Counted from the stretch's first letter, positions 26,573 through 35,737 are shown. The stretch: DNA of 64,000 nucleotides from Feifania hominis (GCF_014384765.1 NZ_JACRSP010000005.1:1-64000); one strand, 5' to 3'. The notes: generated by a model from the sequence alone, not told the origin. Translations and numbers: made by a program.

Positions 26573-27829
26573 TCAGTCGGCTCGATCTACGCCGAAACAG
26601 GTGTGAAAGGCTCTGCGTGAAGAACGGTTCGCCGCGAGCATCAGAATAAGACATGCAGCCATAAACAGACCGTAGAGAATCCAGGCGGGGCGATAGCTTC
26701 CCGTGTACTGGAAGATCAGTGCGCTCAGCGGTACACCTGCCGATACGCCGCAGAAAAGCACCGTGTTGAGCAATCCGAAAATCGAGCTGTAGTCCTTTTC
26801 GCCAAACAGTCTGACCGCAAGATAGGACGTTGTCAAAACCTGCAGAGATGTCATGAATCCGAAGAGCACCGCCGGTATGATGAGCGCCCAACCGCTGCGA
26901 ATAAACGTGAGACCGAACAGCGAGGCGACCGCAACGCCACAGATGCCTGCCGTTCCCTTTGCGACACCCAGGCGGTCATACAGGCCGCCCAGCCCTATTT
27001 TGGACACGGCGCTTGCCAGCATGACAGCCGAGTAGAGCCCGGCTGCGCTGACGGGATCCACACCCACACTGCCCCAGTATGCAATCAGATGAGACTGTGT
27101 TCCAAAAGTGACAAGGCCCAGAAGAAACGTTCCCAGCGCAAACAGCCAGAAAGCGGGCATTTTCAAAACCTGCGCGCGGCTGAATCCGGAGAGATCCCGC
27201 TGCGGCGGCTCGTCCGTTCCGGCGCCGTAGGCCGTCAGCCCCATTTCCTCGGGAGTCGTGCGCAGCAGAAGTAAGGTCATGCCCACCATCAGCGCCAGGA
27301 GAAGCCATCCCAGAAAGCGGTAGACATAGGCGTGGCCTTTGGTCTCAATCATGGCGGAGACAACGGGAGACATGGCAAAAGAGATAAAAGCAGAGCCCAT
27401 AAAGCCGATGCCGGTCATCGTGCCGCGCTTTTTGACAAACCACCGGTTGATGACCAGAGTCATCGGCAGCCCGCCAAAAAAGCAGGTTCCAATACCGGCC
27501 AGCACGCCGCCCAGATAAAAGCCGTAAACCGTGGTAGAGATCGAATAGGTGAACAGTGCCCCCGCGCCGCAGAGCGTCCCGAAGAGGATCAGCGGCTTCA
27601 TCGGCAGCCTCTTGTAGATCACCCCCGCAACGGGCATGCAGATCATGGTGGTGATGGTGCTAAACGTGCTGTAGAGTACGAAAGCGGCCCGGTCAAGGCC
27701 CAGCGCAGCGGTCACGGGTTCCAGAAAGAGCGCGTTAAAATAGGAGAGAAGTCCCGTGCTGCATGCTGTCATGATCATGGCGCAGAGCAGAATGACCCAG
27801 CGGTAGTGTGCCCTGATTCGTGCCATCAT
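26573..27829 (-). CDS. MFS transporter, oxalate/formate-antiporter or monocarboxylate type
   Basis: A 418-residue carrier with 12 predicted helices in two halves, separated by a loop near residues 195-220. The N-half has YFNALFLEPVTAALGLDRAAF and the C-half has a DRLG motif (YDRLGVAKG), a pattern seen in the OFA/monocarboxylate branch of the MFS. AGGAGG lies seven bases before the ATG. The substrate is unknown. It is the only gene of its transcript. Confidence 0.85.
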   Translation of the reverse strand: MMARIRAHYRWVILLCAMIMTACSTGLLSYFNALFLEPVTAALGLDRAAFVLYSTFSTITTMICMPVAGVIYKRLPMKPLILFGTLCGAGALFTYSISTTVYGFYLGGVLAGIGTCFFGGLPMTLVINRWFVKKRGTMTGIGFMGSAFISFAMSPVVSAMIETKGHAYVYRFLGWLLLALMVGMTLLLLRTTPEEMGLTAYGAGTDEPPQRDLSGFSRAQVLKMPAFWLFALGTFLLGLVTFGTQSHLIAYWGSVGVDPVSAAGLYSAVMLASAVSKIGLGGLYDRLGVAKGTAGICGVAVASLFGLTFIRSGWALIIPAVLFGFMTSLQVLTTSYLAVRLFGEKDYSSIFGLLNTVLFCGVSAGVPLSALIFQYTGSYRPAWILYGLFMAACLILMLAANRSSRRAFHTCFGVDRAD

Positions 27830-27842
27830 GGCAAAGCCTCCT

Positions 27843-27858
27843 ATTAAAAGGTTTTAAT
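27843..27858. promoter_or_regulatory. Short palindrome upstream of the MFS gene
   Basis: ATTAAAA-GG-TTTTAAT at 27843-27858 directly precedes the MFS ribosome site. It is a possible operator for a local regulator; no regulator gene is adjacent. Confidence 0.35.
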
Positions 27859-28031
27859 CAATGAGACCAAAATATCCGGCCACGCGGCAAATATGGCGTG
27901 CGGCCGGGGCCTTTTTGCCCTTTGGGAGAGACGTGCGGCGGATCCGGTGATCGCCGCCAGTATAAAAATCATAGCACATCTGGCACGAGCGGTCAATTTG
28001 GGAAAGGGGCGTCCGGTCGGGATTTCCCGGC

Positions 28032-28826
28032 CTATGCCCCGGCGTACCGCGAGAGAAGCCGCACAGCGGCGGCGCCCGCAAGGGCGGTGGCGGCGCAGAC
28101 GACAAGCTCCCACCCCGAGGGCAGGCCGGGGAAGACCTCGGCGATGGAGCCGAGCACAAATCCGAAGATGGTCAAATACGACGCCTGCGGGTGGGCGGTG
28201 AGAAGCCGCTCGAGCAGCCGTGCGGTGAGCACGATGCCGAGCACGCCGCCGACCCCCAGCGGCACAAGCAGCGCAAAGTCAAGCGCGGCGATTGCCGCCA
28301 TGACCGTGTCGTACATACCCAGCAGCAAAAAGAGATAGCTCACGCTGATGCCCGGCAGCACGAGGGCCACAGCGGCCGCCGCGCCCGCGAGCAGCAGCTT
28401 CCAGAAAGAGACGCCGCCCCCGGCGGCGAAGCCCGGCGGCAGCAGCGAGAGCGCCCAGAGCACGGCGAGCCCCGCCAGGGGGAAGAGCACGGTCTTCCAG
28501 CTCAGGCGGGTCAGGCGGGCCGTGCGCACGAGCAGAGGCAGCGACCCCGCCACGACTCCGAGAAAGAAGTAGAGCGTGGGCCGGGGAAAGAGCTCGACGA
28601 GCGCGAGAAGCGGCCGCGCCACAAGCACCATGCCGGCGAGAGCCCCGGCGCAGAACAGCGCGAGAAAGCGGGCGTTTTCCCGCGGGCGGGCGCGAAAAGA
28701 ACCGACTGCCGAGAGCAGCCGGTCGTAGATGCCGAGCAAAATGGCCATGGAGCCGCCGCTGACGCCGGGCACCAGCATGGAGCCCCCGATGACAAAGCCG
28801 TACAGCGGCGCGTGTCGATCGCGCAT
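28032..28826 (-). CDS. DUF368 (PopT-type) polyprenyl-phosphate transporter
   Basis: A 264-residue protein with about eight hydrophobic helices. It has the two internally similar DUF368 halves, marked by GFVIGGSMLVPGVSGGSMAILLG and LVLPGISVSYLFLLLG. DUF368 proteins have been shown to recycle undecaprenyl phosphate across the membrane (PopT), needed for peptidoglycan and wall-polymer synthesis. ATG 28826 follows GGGAGGCAAC. It is the last gene of the kinase-regulator-cotransporter group, 62 bases after the cotransporter gene. Confidence 0.88.
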   Translation of the reverse strand: MRDRHAPLYGFVIGGSMLVPGVSGGSMAILLGIYDRLLSAVGSFRARPRENARFLALFCAGALAGMVLVARPLLALVELFPRPTLYFFLGVVAGSLPLLVRTARLTRLSWKTVLFPLAGLAVLWALSLLPPGFAAGGGVSFWKLLLAGAAAAVALVLPGISVSYLFLLLGMYDTVMAAIAALDFALLVPLGVGGVLGIVLTARLLERLLTAHPQASYLTIFGFVLGSIAEVFPGLPSGWELVVCAATALAGAAAVRLLSRYAGA

Positions 28827-28888
28827 AGTTGCCTCCCTGAAAGATTTGCCTGCCACTATGATATTCGGCCAAATCTGCCGAATAGAAC

Positions 28889-30538
28889 TCAATCGGTCAC
28901 GGCCGCGCCGATTTTGGCGTACTCCTGGGCGATGTTGAGCGCGTGGTCACCAATGCGCTCAAAGTCGGTGAGCATCTCCGAGTAGATCACGCAGGCCTCG
29001 CCCGAGCACTCGCCCGTGCGCATGCGTTCGACCTGGTTCTGGCGGAACTCGGCGGTCAGATCGTCGATCTTCTGCTCGGCCTTTGAGAGCTGCTCGAGCA
29101 GCCCCAGGTGGCCCGTGTTCGCCCCGGCGCAGAGCGCCGCCACCGCGTCGCCCGAGACCATGCGCATCTGGCGCACCTCGGCCATTGCGTGCTCGGACAG
29201 GGAGATGCCCTTGTTTTTGAGCAGATCCGCATAGCCGCCGATGTTGAGCGCGTGGTCGCCGATGCGCTCGAGGTCGCCCGCAATCTTAAAGTAGGAGTTG
29301 ACCACCTGTGCGTCGCGCGGCGGCATCTCAACGGAGAGCACGCGGCTGATGTACTGGGAGAGCTCCTTATTGAGGTAGTCAATGTAGTTTTCGGTGTAGT
29401 TCACACGCGCGAGAAGCTCGTCCGAGCGGCGCTCGACGAGAGCGAAGCTCTGGTCGACATTCTCATAGGCCATGCCGGCCATACGCCCGATCTCACGCGA
29501 GAGCTGCGACACGGCGATGGCCACGGTGCCGATGGAGGCGTCCTTGCGCAGAAACTGCGTGTCAACATACTGCAGATGGTACTCGGAGACCTTGTCGCTC
29601 TTGCGCTCGGGCAGAATGGCCGTGGCGAGCTTTGCAAGAGCCGTGCCGAACGGGAGCAGCAACAGCGTTGTGACAATGTTGAACGTGGTGTGCACCGCCG
29701 CAATCTGCCCCGCGGGGCTCGCCGGAAGCAGAGAGGCCACAAAGGGGACAAAGGGCGTCAGCGAGCAGATGGCGACAAAAACCCCGGTGCCGAAGACGTT
29801 GAACAGAAGATGGACGATGGTTGTCCGCTTGGCCGCCCGGCTTGTGCCGATGGAGGCGAGCACGGCGGTCACACAGGTGCCGATGTTCATGCCGAAGAGC
29901 ACAAAGACCGAGCTCGACAGGCCGATCAGCCCGCTGCGCGCGAGCGCCTGTAAGATGCCGATCGAGGCCGAGGAGGACTGGATGATGGCCGTGAAGAGCA
30001 TGCCCACGAGCACACCGAGCAGCGGGTTCTGGAACCTGGTGAGCAGGTCGATGAACGCCTGGCTGTCGCGCAGAGGCTCCATGGCGGAGCTCATCATCTC
30101 CATACCGATGAACAGCACGCCGAGACCGGCGATGATCTCGCCGTAGTGGTGAATTTTGCGCCCCTTGATGAACACGACCATCACCACGCCCACAAAGGCG
30201 ATCAGCGGCGCGAGTGCGCCCACGTCAAGCGCGATGAGAAGCCCTGTGACCGTGGTGCCGATGTTGGCGCCCATGATGATCCAGATGGCCTGCTGCAGCG
30301 TCATCAGTCCGGAGTTGACAAAGCCCACAACCATGACCGTGGTCGCCGACGAGGACTGGATGACCGCCGTGATGCCCGCGCCGACGAGTACGCCGAGAAT
30401 GCGGTTGGCGGTCAGGCGCTCGAGAATGCGCTTCATGCGGTTGCCGGCGGCGGCTTCGAGGCCGCCGCTCATCATTTGCATGCCGTAGAGGAAGAGGGCG
30501 AGCCCGCCGAGCAGGCCGAGAAAATCAGAGGGTTTCAT
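28889..30538 (-). CDS. Na+/phosphate cotransporter with PhoU domain (NptA/YjbB type)
   Basis: A 549-residue membrane protein with the repeated Na_Pi_cotrans motif: GILVGAGITAVIQSSSATTVMVVGF in the first half (residues about 50-75) and VLVGMLFTAIIQSSSASIGIL in the second. After about residue 340 comes a PhoU-like helical domain with DLERIGDHALNIG twice. It probably moves inorganic phosphate with sodium and senses phosphate status. GGGAGGT precedes the ATG. It lies 42 bases downstream of the response-regulator gene. Confidence 0.93.
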   Translation of the reverse strand: MKPSDFLGLLGGLALFLYGMQMMSGGLEAAAGNRMKRILERLTANRILGVLVGAGITAVIQSSSATTVMVVGFVNSGLMTLQQAIWIIMGANIGTTVTGLLIALDVGALAPLIAFVGVVMVVFIKGRKIHHYGEIIAGLGVLFIGMEMMSSAMEPLRDSQAFIDLLTRFQNPLLGVLVGMLFTAIIQSSSASIGILQALARSGLIGLSSSVFVLFGMNIGTCVTAVLASIGTSRAAKRTTIVHLLFNVFGTGVFVAICSLTPFVPFVASLLPASPAGQIAAVHTTFNIVTTLLLLPFGTALAKLATAILPERKSDKVSEYHLQYVDTQFLRKDASIGTVAIAVSQLSREIGRMAGMAYENVDQSFALVERRSDELLARVNYTENYIDYLNKELSQYISRVLSVEMPPRDAQVVNSYFKIAGDLERIGDHALNIGGYADLLKNKGISLSEHAMAEVRQMRMVSGDAVAALCAGANTGHLGLLEQLSKAEQKIDDLTAEFRQNQVERMRTGECSGEACVIYSEMLTDFERIGDHALNIAQEYAKIGAAVTD

Positions 30539-30580
30539 AGGTTGTTTACCTCCCAGATTGGTTTTCTTTGTCTTGCGTTG

Positions 30581-31285
30581 TTACAGGGCGGAGCCGTCGG
30601 CCATGCGGTAGCCGATGCCGGTCTCGGTGAGAAAGTAGCTCGGGTCTGCGGGGTTGTCCTCGAGCTTGCGGCGGATGTTAGCCATGTTGACGCGCAGAAT
30701 GGTGTTGCTGTCGGTGACATAGGGGCCCCAGACCTCGCGCATGATCTCGTCGTAGGTCAGAACGCTGCCGGCGTTTCGCGCGAGCAGCTCGACGATGCGG
30801 TACTCGATCTGGGTCAGGTGGACGCCCTCGCCGCGCAGCGAGACCGCGCGCTTTAAAAAGTCGATCGACAGCGCGCCCACGGTGAAGCTGCCGCCGGGGC
30901 CCTGCGCGCCCATGCGCCGGCCGCTGTTGCGAAGCGCGGCGCGGATGCGCGCGAGCAGTTCAGACGTGCCGAAGGGCTTTGTGATGTAGTCGTCCGCGCC
31001 GAGGTCGAGCGCCTCGACTTTCTCGCGCTCCTGGTCGCGCGCCGACACGACGAGAACCGGCCGCCCGTACCACCCGCGCAGCTCGCGCAGAACGGCGATG
31101 CCGTCCATACCGGGCAGCCCGAGGTCGAGCAGCACCACGTCGGGCTGGTGGGAGGCCGCGAGCGCGAGCGCCTGCTCGCCGGTGTTGGCGACGAGAACCG
31201 CGTAGTCGTTCGCCGTCAGAATGGAGGACAGGGCGTGGACGATGGACTCCTCGTCCTCCACAATCAGAATTTTATGGGGCGTCAT
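30581..31285 (-). CDS. kdpE: KdpE-like response regulator
   Basis: A 234-residue OmpR-family regulator. The receiver domain (1-120) has acidic residues in VEDEES, the phosphoacceptor Asp in VVLLDLGLPGMDG and Lys in YITKPFG. The winged-helix domain (about 135-230) has HLTQIEYRIVELLARNAGSV and the KdpE-like VNMANIRRKLEDNPADPSYF...GIGYRM. ATG 31285 follows AGGAGGTATCCC and overlaps the kinase gene. No kdpFABC genes are nearby. Confidence 0.9.
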   Translation of the reverse strand: MTPHKILIVEDEESIVHALSSILTANDYAVLVANTGEQALALAASHQPDVVLLDLGLPGMDGIAVLRELRGWYGRPVLVVSARDQEREKVEALDLGADDYITKPFGTSELLARIRAALRNSGRRMGAQGPGGSFTVGALSIDFLKRAVSLRGEGVHLTQIEYRIVELLARNAGSVLTYDEIMREVWGPYVTDSNTILRVNMANIRRKLEDNPADPSYFLTETGIGYRMADGSAL

Positions 31286-32810
31286 GGGATACCTCCTCAA
31301 GCGGCAGAGTGATTTGAAAGATCGCGCCCTCGCCGTCCGGCGCGTTTCGCGCCTCGATGGCGCCGCCGTGCGCCGTGATGATCGACTTGCAGATGGACAG
31401 CCCGATGCCGAGCCCGCGCGTGGTGTCGTCGCCGCCGGTGCGGCTGAGCAGCCCGTCGAAGAGCCGGGGGAAGTCCTCCTCGCGGATGCCCGGGCCGTGG
31501 TCGCGCACCGTGAGCACCGCCGCGCTGCCGTCGCGCGCGAGGGTGGCCTCAATGGGCGTCGCGCCCCCGTGGCGGTAGGCATTTTCCAGCAGATTGATGA
31601 GCACCTGCTCGATGAGCGTCTCGTCCATGGGGGCCATGAGAAGCTCCTGCGGCGCGCGCATGGTTAGCTGCATCGCCGGGTAGCGCCGGCGGCATTTGTT
31701 CGCGGCCTGGGCGAGCACTTCCTCCATGGGCGCGGGGGATTTTTTGAGTGTGGGCGTCTCGCCGATGCGGGTCACCGAAAGCACGTTTTCCACCATTTGA
31801 AGCAGCCACTGGGCGTCCTCATTGATGTCGCGAAAGAGCTGAAGCTGCTCGGTGCGGTCGATGCGGTCGGGGTTTTCCAGAATGGCGCTCGACGCGCCGA
31901 GAATGCCGGTCAGCGGCGTGCGCAGATCGTGTGAGATGGCGCGCAGCAGATTGCCGCGCATCTGTTCGGTCTGCTTCTCGAGCAGAATGCGGTGGTTCTC
32001 ATCGTCCACCCGCTGGCGCTCGAGGGCGATGGCAAACTGGAGCGTCACCAGCGCAAAGAAGCGCTCCGCCTCGTCGGTGAGGGGCGGGGCGTCGCCGAGC
32101 CGGAGCCCCACGACGCCGAGTGTCACCCCGTTTGAGGTCAGCGGCGTGAAGCGCCAGGCGCGCTCCTGCGGGCGGTTGGACTGCACGCCGTGCGCCGCCG
32201 CGGGGCCGCCCGCAAGGGCGGCGAGCAGCGCGGTGTGCTCGGCGGCGGTGAGCTCGTGCTCGTAGTTGGAGCGCAGAAGCCCGCCCTCCGCGGCCGTGTA
32301 GAACGCGCAGGGCCGCCCGAAGAGCTGGGTAAAGCAGGTGACGGCGTACTCGGCGATCTGGTCGTTGCCCCGGCGGCGCAGAAGCTGCCGGTCGATCTCA
32401 TAGAGCTGGCGCGACTGCTTTTCGCGGGTGGCCGATAGGGCCATCTGCTCGCGCACACCGGCGACGAGCGTGCCCGTCACAGCCGCCACAATGAGCATGC
32501 ACAGAAAGGCCACCGGGTAGCCCGAGAGCGTAAAGTTGATGTGAAAATAGGGGTAGGTAAAGAAGAAGTTGGCTCCCACAACGCCCGCAGCCGACGCGCA
32601 GAGCCCCCAGAAGTAGCCGTCGGTGTAGAGCGCCACGAAGAGCACGGCGAGAAGATAGAGCTCCGAGACGTTGTTGGTCTCGCCGGTCACATAGACCAGA
32701 AGCCCGATCAGGGCGGTCGCCAGCGCCAGAAGCCCGGCTGTTCGCAGCGCGTCGCGCCACGCGTGGACGCGGGTGGGCAGGAATTTTTGTAAGGACAGTT
32801 TTGGTTTCAC
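31272..32810 (-). CDS. KdpD-like sensor histidine kinase lacking the KdpD/USP input domain
   Basis: A 512-residue kinase. It has four close membrane helices of the DUF4118 type (about residues 22-110), then a GAF-like region (about 140-270), a HisKA box (AISHDLRTPLTGILGASSA) and an HATPase domain (NLLENAYRHGG, DHGPGIREEDFPRLFD). Full KdpD is near 900 residues and starts with a KdpD plus USP domain that binds c-di-AMP in Gram-positives; both are missing here. The start is GTG 32810 after GAGGTG. It is translationally coupled to the regulator (14-base overlap). Confidence 0.9.
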   Translation of the reverse strand: MKPKLSLQKFLPTRVHAWRDALRTAGLLALATALIGLLVYVTGETNNVSELYLLAVLFVALYTDGYFWGLCASAAGVVGANFFFTYPYFHINFTLSGYPVAFLCMLIVAAVTGTLVAGVREQMALSATREKQSRQLYEIDRQLLRRRGNDQIAEYAVTCFTQLFGRPCAFYTAAEGGLLRSNYEHELTAAEHTALLAALAGGPAAAHGVQSNRPQERAWRFTPLTSNGVTLGVVGLRLGDAPPLTDEAERFFALVTLQFAIALERQRVDDENHRILLEKQTEQMRGNLLRAISHDLRTPLTGILGASSAILENPDRIDRTEQLQLFRDINEDAQWLLQMVENVLSVTRIGETPTLKKSPAPMEEVLAQAANKCRRRYPAMQLTMRAPQELLMAPMDETLIEQVLINLLENAYRHGGATPIEATLARDGSAAVLTVRDHGPGIREEDFPRLFDGLLSRTGGDDTTRGLGIGLSICKSIITAHGGAIEARNAPDGEGAIFQITLPLEEVSHDAP

Positions 32811-32887
32811 AGTAACACCTCGCTACCATTATAGCGCAAAGAGCTCTCTCTGTGGGTAAAAAATCCGCTAAGAACCACCTGCGGTGG

Positions 32888-33235
32888 GGCACCACCTGCG
32901 GTGGAGCGATATGAGGGGCGCGCTGCGGGAAACGGGCCGGGCGTTAGAGATTGGGCTCACCGAAGTGAATCAGCCAGGCCCCCAATATATCGTGCCGCCA
33001 GGCACTGCCGCAGGCACCCACCTGCGGCGGGGCACCACCTGCGGTGGGGCAGTATGAGAGGCGCGCTGCGGGAAACGGGCCGGGTACGGAGATCAGGCTC
33101 ACCGAAGTGAATCAGTCAGACCCCCAAAATGCCGTGCCGCAGGCACTGCCGCCAGGCACCCACCTGCGGCGGGGCACCACCTGCGGTGGGGCCAGTATGA
33201 GGGGCGCGCTGCGGGAAACGAGCCGGGCCCCTTAA
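32888..33235. repeat. 142-143-bp tandem repeat, about 2.4 copies
   Basis: Units start at 32888, 33031 and 33173 with GGCACCACCTGCGGTGG. Each contains GAGGCGCGCTGCGGGAAACG-type sequence and TCACCGAAGTGAATCAG, with a few substitutions between copies. CACC-TGC-GGTG and related hairpins recur inside. The 546-base gap between the kinase and protease genes holds this array and the downstream promoter; I see no gene in it. Confidence 0.88.
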
Positions 33236-33297
33236 AAATGTCCCGCAAAGGGCGGCATGAGGCCATAAGCATCAATGATAAGCTTGAAATAAGTATA

Positions 33298-33326
33298 TTG
33301 CCATGATATACTAAAACTGTTAATAT
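33298..33326 (+). promoter_or_regulatory. Promoter of the SLH-protease gene
   Basis: TTGCCA (33298-33303) and TAATAT (33321-33326) are 17 bases apart in an AT-rich stretch about 30 bases upstream of the start. Confidence 0.6.
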
Positions 33327-33356
33327 ATGGTTTGTATTAATGGGAAGGGGAAAATG

Positions 33357-35132
33357 ATGAAAAAGAGAGTAGCAGTCTTTACACTGGTTTTTCTCTTGAC
33401 AATGGGGTCCATTTTTCATGTTTTTGCGGGAGCAGTGGAGTGGCCCGTTGTGGCGAGCTTTACTCCATCGGTTTTTGACGATGTCAAAGAGAGCGACTGG
33501 TTCTACGACAATGTGAGGGTGGTCTATGAGCACGGCATCATGGGCGGAACCGGCGAGAGCCGGTTTTCACCGGGTGGCAACGCAAAGATCTCTGAGGCCA
33601 TCGCGGTTGCATCACGCATGCATGCGGCATGTCAAACCAAAACAATTGAGACAGCTGGTGCATCGCCCTGGTATATGCCATATCTTCAGTACGCCCAGAC
33701 AAATGGAATTGTTGCGGATCAGTTTGCAGACAACTATGAAAGCTATGCCACCCGTGCGGAGATGGCCTATCTCTTTGCAAGGGCTCTGCCGGCGGATCAG
33801 TATGAGGCGATCAATAACATAGTGACGCTGCCTGATGTGCCAAAGAGCAATCCGTATTACGAAGAGATCTTGAAGCTTTACAATGCGGGAATCATTGCGG
33901 GCAATGATGAGTATGGAACCTATGAGCCGGGCAGCATGATAACGCGGCGTGAAATGGCAGCAATTTTATCCCGGTTGATTGAGCCGAAGCTTCGTCTCAA
34001 GGTCAGCCTGAAGACCAAACCGGAAGCTGAACTTAGCTCTTCGGAAATATCCAAAAAGGTATCAGATGCCGTCTTCTATGTACAGACGTATCTGGGCGGA
34101 GTACCCTACAGCACGGGAAGCGGCTTTTTTGTGACACCGGATGGCGTGGCGCTGACCAACTATCATGTGATTGAATATACCACCCAGGCCTATATGCAGA
34201 CAACGGATGGACGTATCTATCCCATTGAGCGGGTGCTTACCTATGACAGCGGGCAAGACTATGCGGTCGTAAAGGTATCTAAAACTGATGTGGACGGCAA
34301 TACCGTTAAGTCATTTCCGTTTCTTACTCTTCAAACAAAGTGGGAGTCAGGGGATGTTGTCTATGCGATTGGCAGCCCTCTTGGTTTACAAAATAGCATC
34401 TCACAGGGAATCATCAGCAGCGTTGAGCGCGTTGTTGATGGATTTCCCTACATTCAGTTCACCGCGCCCATTTCACCAGGCAACAGCGGCGGTGCACTGG
34501 TAAACAGCAGAGGTGAGGTCATCGGAATTCCGACTTGGCATATTACCAACACACAGAATTTAAACTTCGCCGTTCCGGCAACGGCCATTGACTGCGATGC
34601 TTTTACCCAAGCGGGAATGACGTATGCCGCAGTATACGAGCAGGAGTTTAAGAACCGTGTTGCCCAGGCGCCCGATCTTGGACAAAATATCTATTATGAA
34701 GACGAGCCCACGCTCACCATAAATGAGACGGTGATCGAACCCGGAGATACGATCCGCGCTTCGTTCTGCGTTAATCTGGATGTGGATCTATACAATTTTT
34801 ATTTACCAGTTCGGGCAAAAATACTGCTGATTTCCGGGGGACTTCGTATTGCTTATACCCCGGAAGAGGATCGTTATGCCCAGTCGCTGGGCTACCTCGA
34901 CATGAACGACTTTGTAAACAATGCACTTATTGTGACGGTCGATGATTATGTTACCAACGATACACTTTTTTACACGCGGCCTGAGCGCGATGGTGCAAAC
35001 AGCCGCATTTGGGTCGCCGATGGAATCTGGTTGGAGCCGGGCTGGTATCGGATATTTGTCATGCAGGGAATTGAATGGGGAGAACCGTGGCTAAATAAGG
35101 ATTACTTTCTCTACTTGAACTTTGAATGGTAA
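33357..35132 (+). CDS. SLH-domain, HtrA/trypsin-like serine protease
   Basis: A secreted 591-residue protein. A signal peptide (about 1-27) is followed by SLH motifs (FDDVKESDWFYDNVRVVYEHGI, then two more to about residue 210) that bind wall polysaccharide. The trypsin-like domain has His in ALTNYHVIEY, Asp in YDSGQDYAVVKV and Ser in SPGNSGGALV, the HtrA pattern. A C-terminal beta-rich region of unknown type follows (about 430-591), with no PDZ domain recognised. ATG 33357 has better spacing to AAGGGG than 33354. The gene is visibly more AT-rich than its neighbours, which suggests transfer. Confidence 0.9.
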   Translation: MKKRVAVFTLVFLLTMGSIFHVFAGAVEWPVVASFTPSVFDDVKESDWFYDNVRVVYEHGIMGGTGESRFSPGGNAKISEAIAVASRMHAACQTKTIETAGASPWYMPYLQYAQTNGIVADQFADNYESYATRAEMAYLFARALPADQYEAINNIVTLPDVPKSNPYYEEILKLYNAGIIAGNDEYGTYEPGSMITRREMAAILSRLIEPKLRLKVSLKTKPEAELSSSEISKKVSDAVFYVQTYLGGVPYSTGSGFFVTPDGVALTNYHVIEYTTQAYMQTTDGRIYPIERVLTYDSGQDYAVVKVSKTDVDGNTVKSFPFLTLQTKWESGDVVYAIGSPLGLQNSISQGIISSVERVVDGFPYIQFTAPISPGNSGGALVNSRGEVIGIPTWHITNTQNLNFAVPATAIDCDAFTQAGMTYAAVYEQEFKNRVAQAPDLGQNIYYEDEPTLTINETVIEPGDTIRASFCVNLDVDLYNFYLPVRAKILLISGGLRIAYTPEEDRYAQSLGYLDMNDFVNNALIVTVDDYVTNDTLFYTRPERDGANSRIWVADGIWLEPGWYRIFVMQGIEWGEPWLNKDYFLYLNFEW

Positions 35133-35133
35133 C

Positions 35134-35166
35134 AAAAGCGCCCCGGCCTATGGCCGGGGCGCTTTT
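35134..35166. terminator. Bidirectional terminator between protease and YbaK-type gene
   Basis: AAAAGCGCCCCGGCC (35134-35148), loop TAT, GGCCGGGGCGCTTTT (35152-35166): a perfect 15-bp stem with A-run and T-run, so it works for both converging genes. Confidence 0.9.
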
Positions 35167-35167
35167 G

Positions 35168-35653
35168 CTACAGCACGATCTCACTGACCGGGTTTCCGTT
35201 TTCGCGAATGAGCCGCAGAAGATCGTCACAGCGCAGCCAGAGCGTGGCCGTGTTCTCCCCCGGGTGGACGCCCAGTCGCTCGCAGCCGCACAGGTCGCGG
35301 TCGATGGCGACCTCCACCAGACCCTCGGAGTCGTGCAGCACACCGAGGGGCGTCACCGCGCCCTTTGTCAGACCCAGATGCTTCATCAGGCGCTGCTCGC
35401 TTGCAAACGACAGCCGGGTCGTGCCGAGCTGTTCGGCAATGGCCGCAAGATCCGCCCGCTTGTCGCTTCGCACCACGGCGAGAATGTGCCGCCGGCCCTT
35501 GGCGTCGCGCAGAAAGAGGTTTTTCGCCACCTCTCCACGCTCACAGATGCCGAGCTCGCGCATCTCGTCAATGGTGAAGACCGCCGGGTGCTCCTCGAGC
35601 TCATAGGCGATGCCCGCCGCGTCGAGACGGGCCAGAATGTCGCTGCGCGTCAT
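35168..35653 (-). CDS. YbaK/ProX-type aminoacyl-tRNA deacylase
   Basis: A 161-residue trans-editing enzyme that would free mischarged amino acid from tRNA-Pro. It has the family layout: YELEEHPAVFTIDEM at the N-terminus, the Lys of EVAKNLFLRDAKGRR, SFASEQRLMKHLGLTKGAVT and PLGVLHDSEG. The length and the KGAVTPLG segment favour the ProXp-ala/PrdX branch over Cys-tRNA-Pro YbaK. AGGAGGGATTCTC precedes the ATG. A CIRCE element lies just beyond its promoter. Confidence 0.88.
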   Translation of the reverse strand: MTRSDILARLDAAGIAYELEEHPAVFTIDEMRELGICERGEVAKNLFLRDAKGRRHILAVVRSDKRADLAAIAEQLGTTRLSFASEQRLMKHLGLTKGAVTPLGVLHDSEGLVEVAIDRDLCGCERLGVHPGENTATLWLRCDDLLRLIRENGNPVSEIVL

Positions 35654-35677
35654 GAGAATCCCTCCTGTTCTGCGTCA

Positions 35678-35706
35678 AGTGTACCAGATTGCGCCGCCCC
35701 GCGCAA
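35678..35706 (-). promoter_or_regulatory. Promoter of the deacylase gene
   Basis: On the minus strand TTGCGC (complement of 35701-35706) and TACACT (complement of 35678-35683) are 17 bases apart. The CIRCE element begins five bases upstream of the -35. Confidence 0.55.
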
Positions 35707-35710
35707 GATT

Positions 35711-35737
35711 TTAGCACTCGAACACTTAGAGTGCTAA
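35711..35737. promoter_or_regulatory. CIRCE operator (HrcA binding site)
   Basis: TTAGCACTC (35711-35719), nine-base spacer, GAGTGCTAA (35729-35737): a perfect match to the CIRCE consensus. HrcA represses heat-shock genes through this element. It lies between the divergent deacylase and hsp20 genes, 164 bases before the hsp20 start, so a long leader or an unrecognised promoter lies between. Confidence 0.95.
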
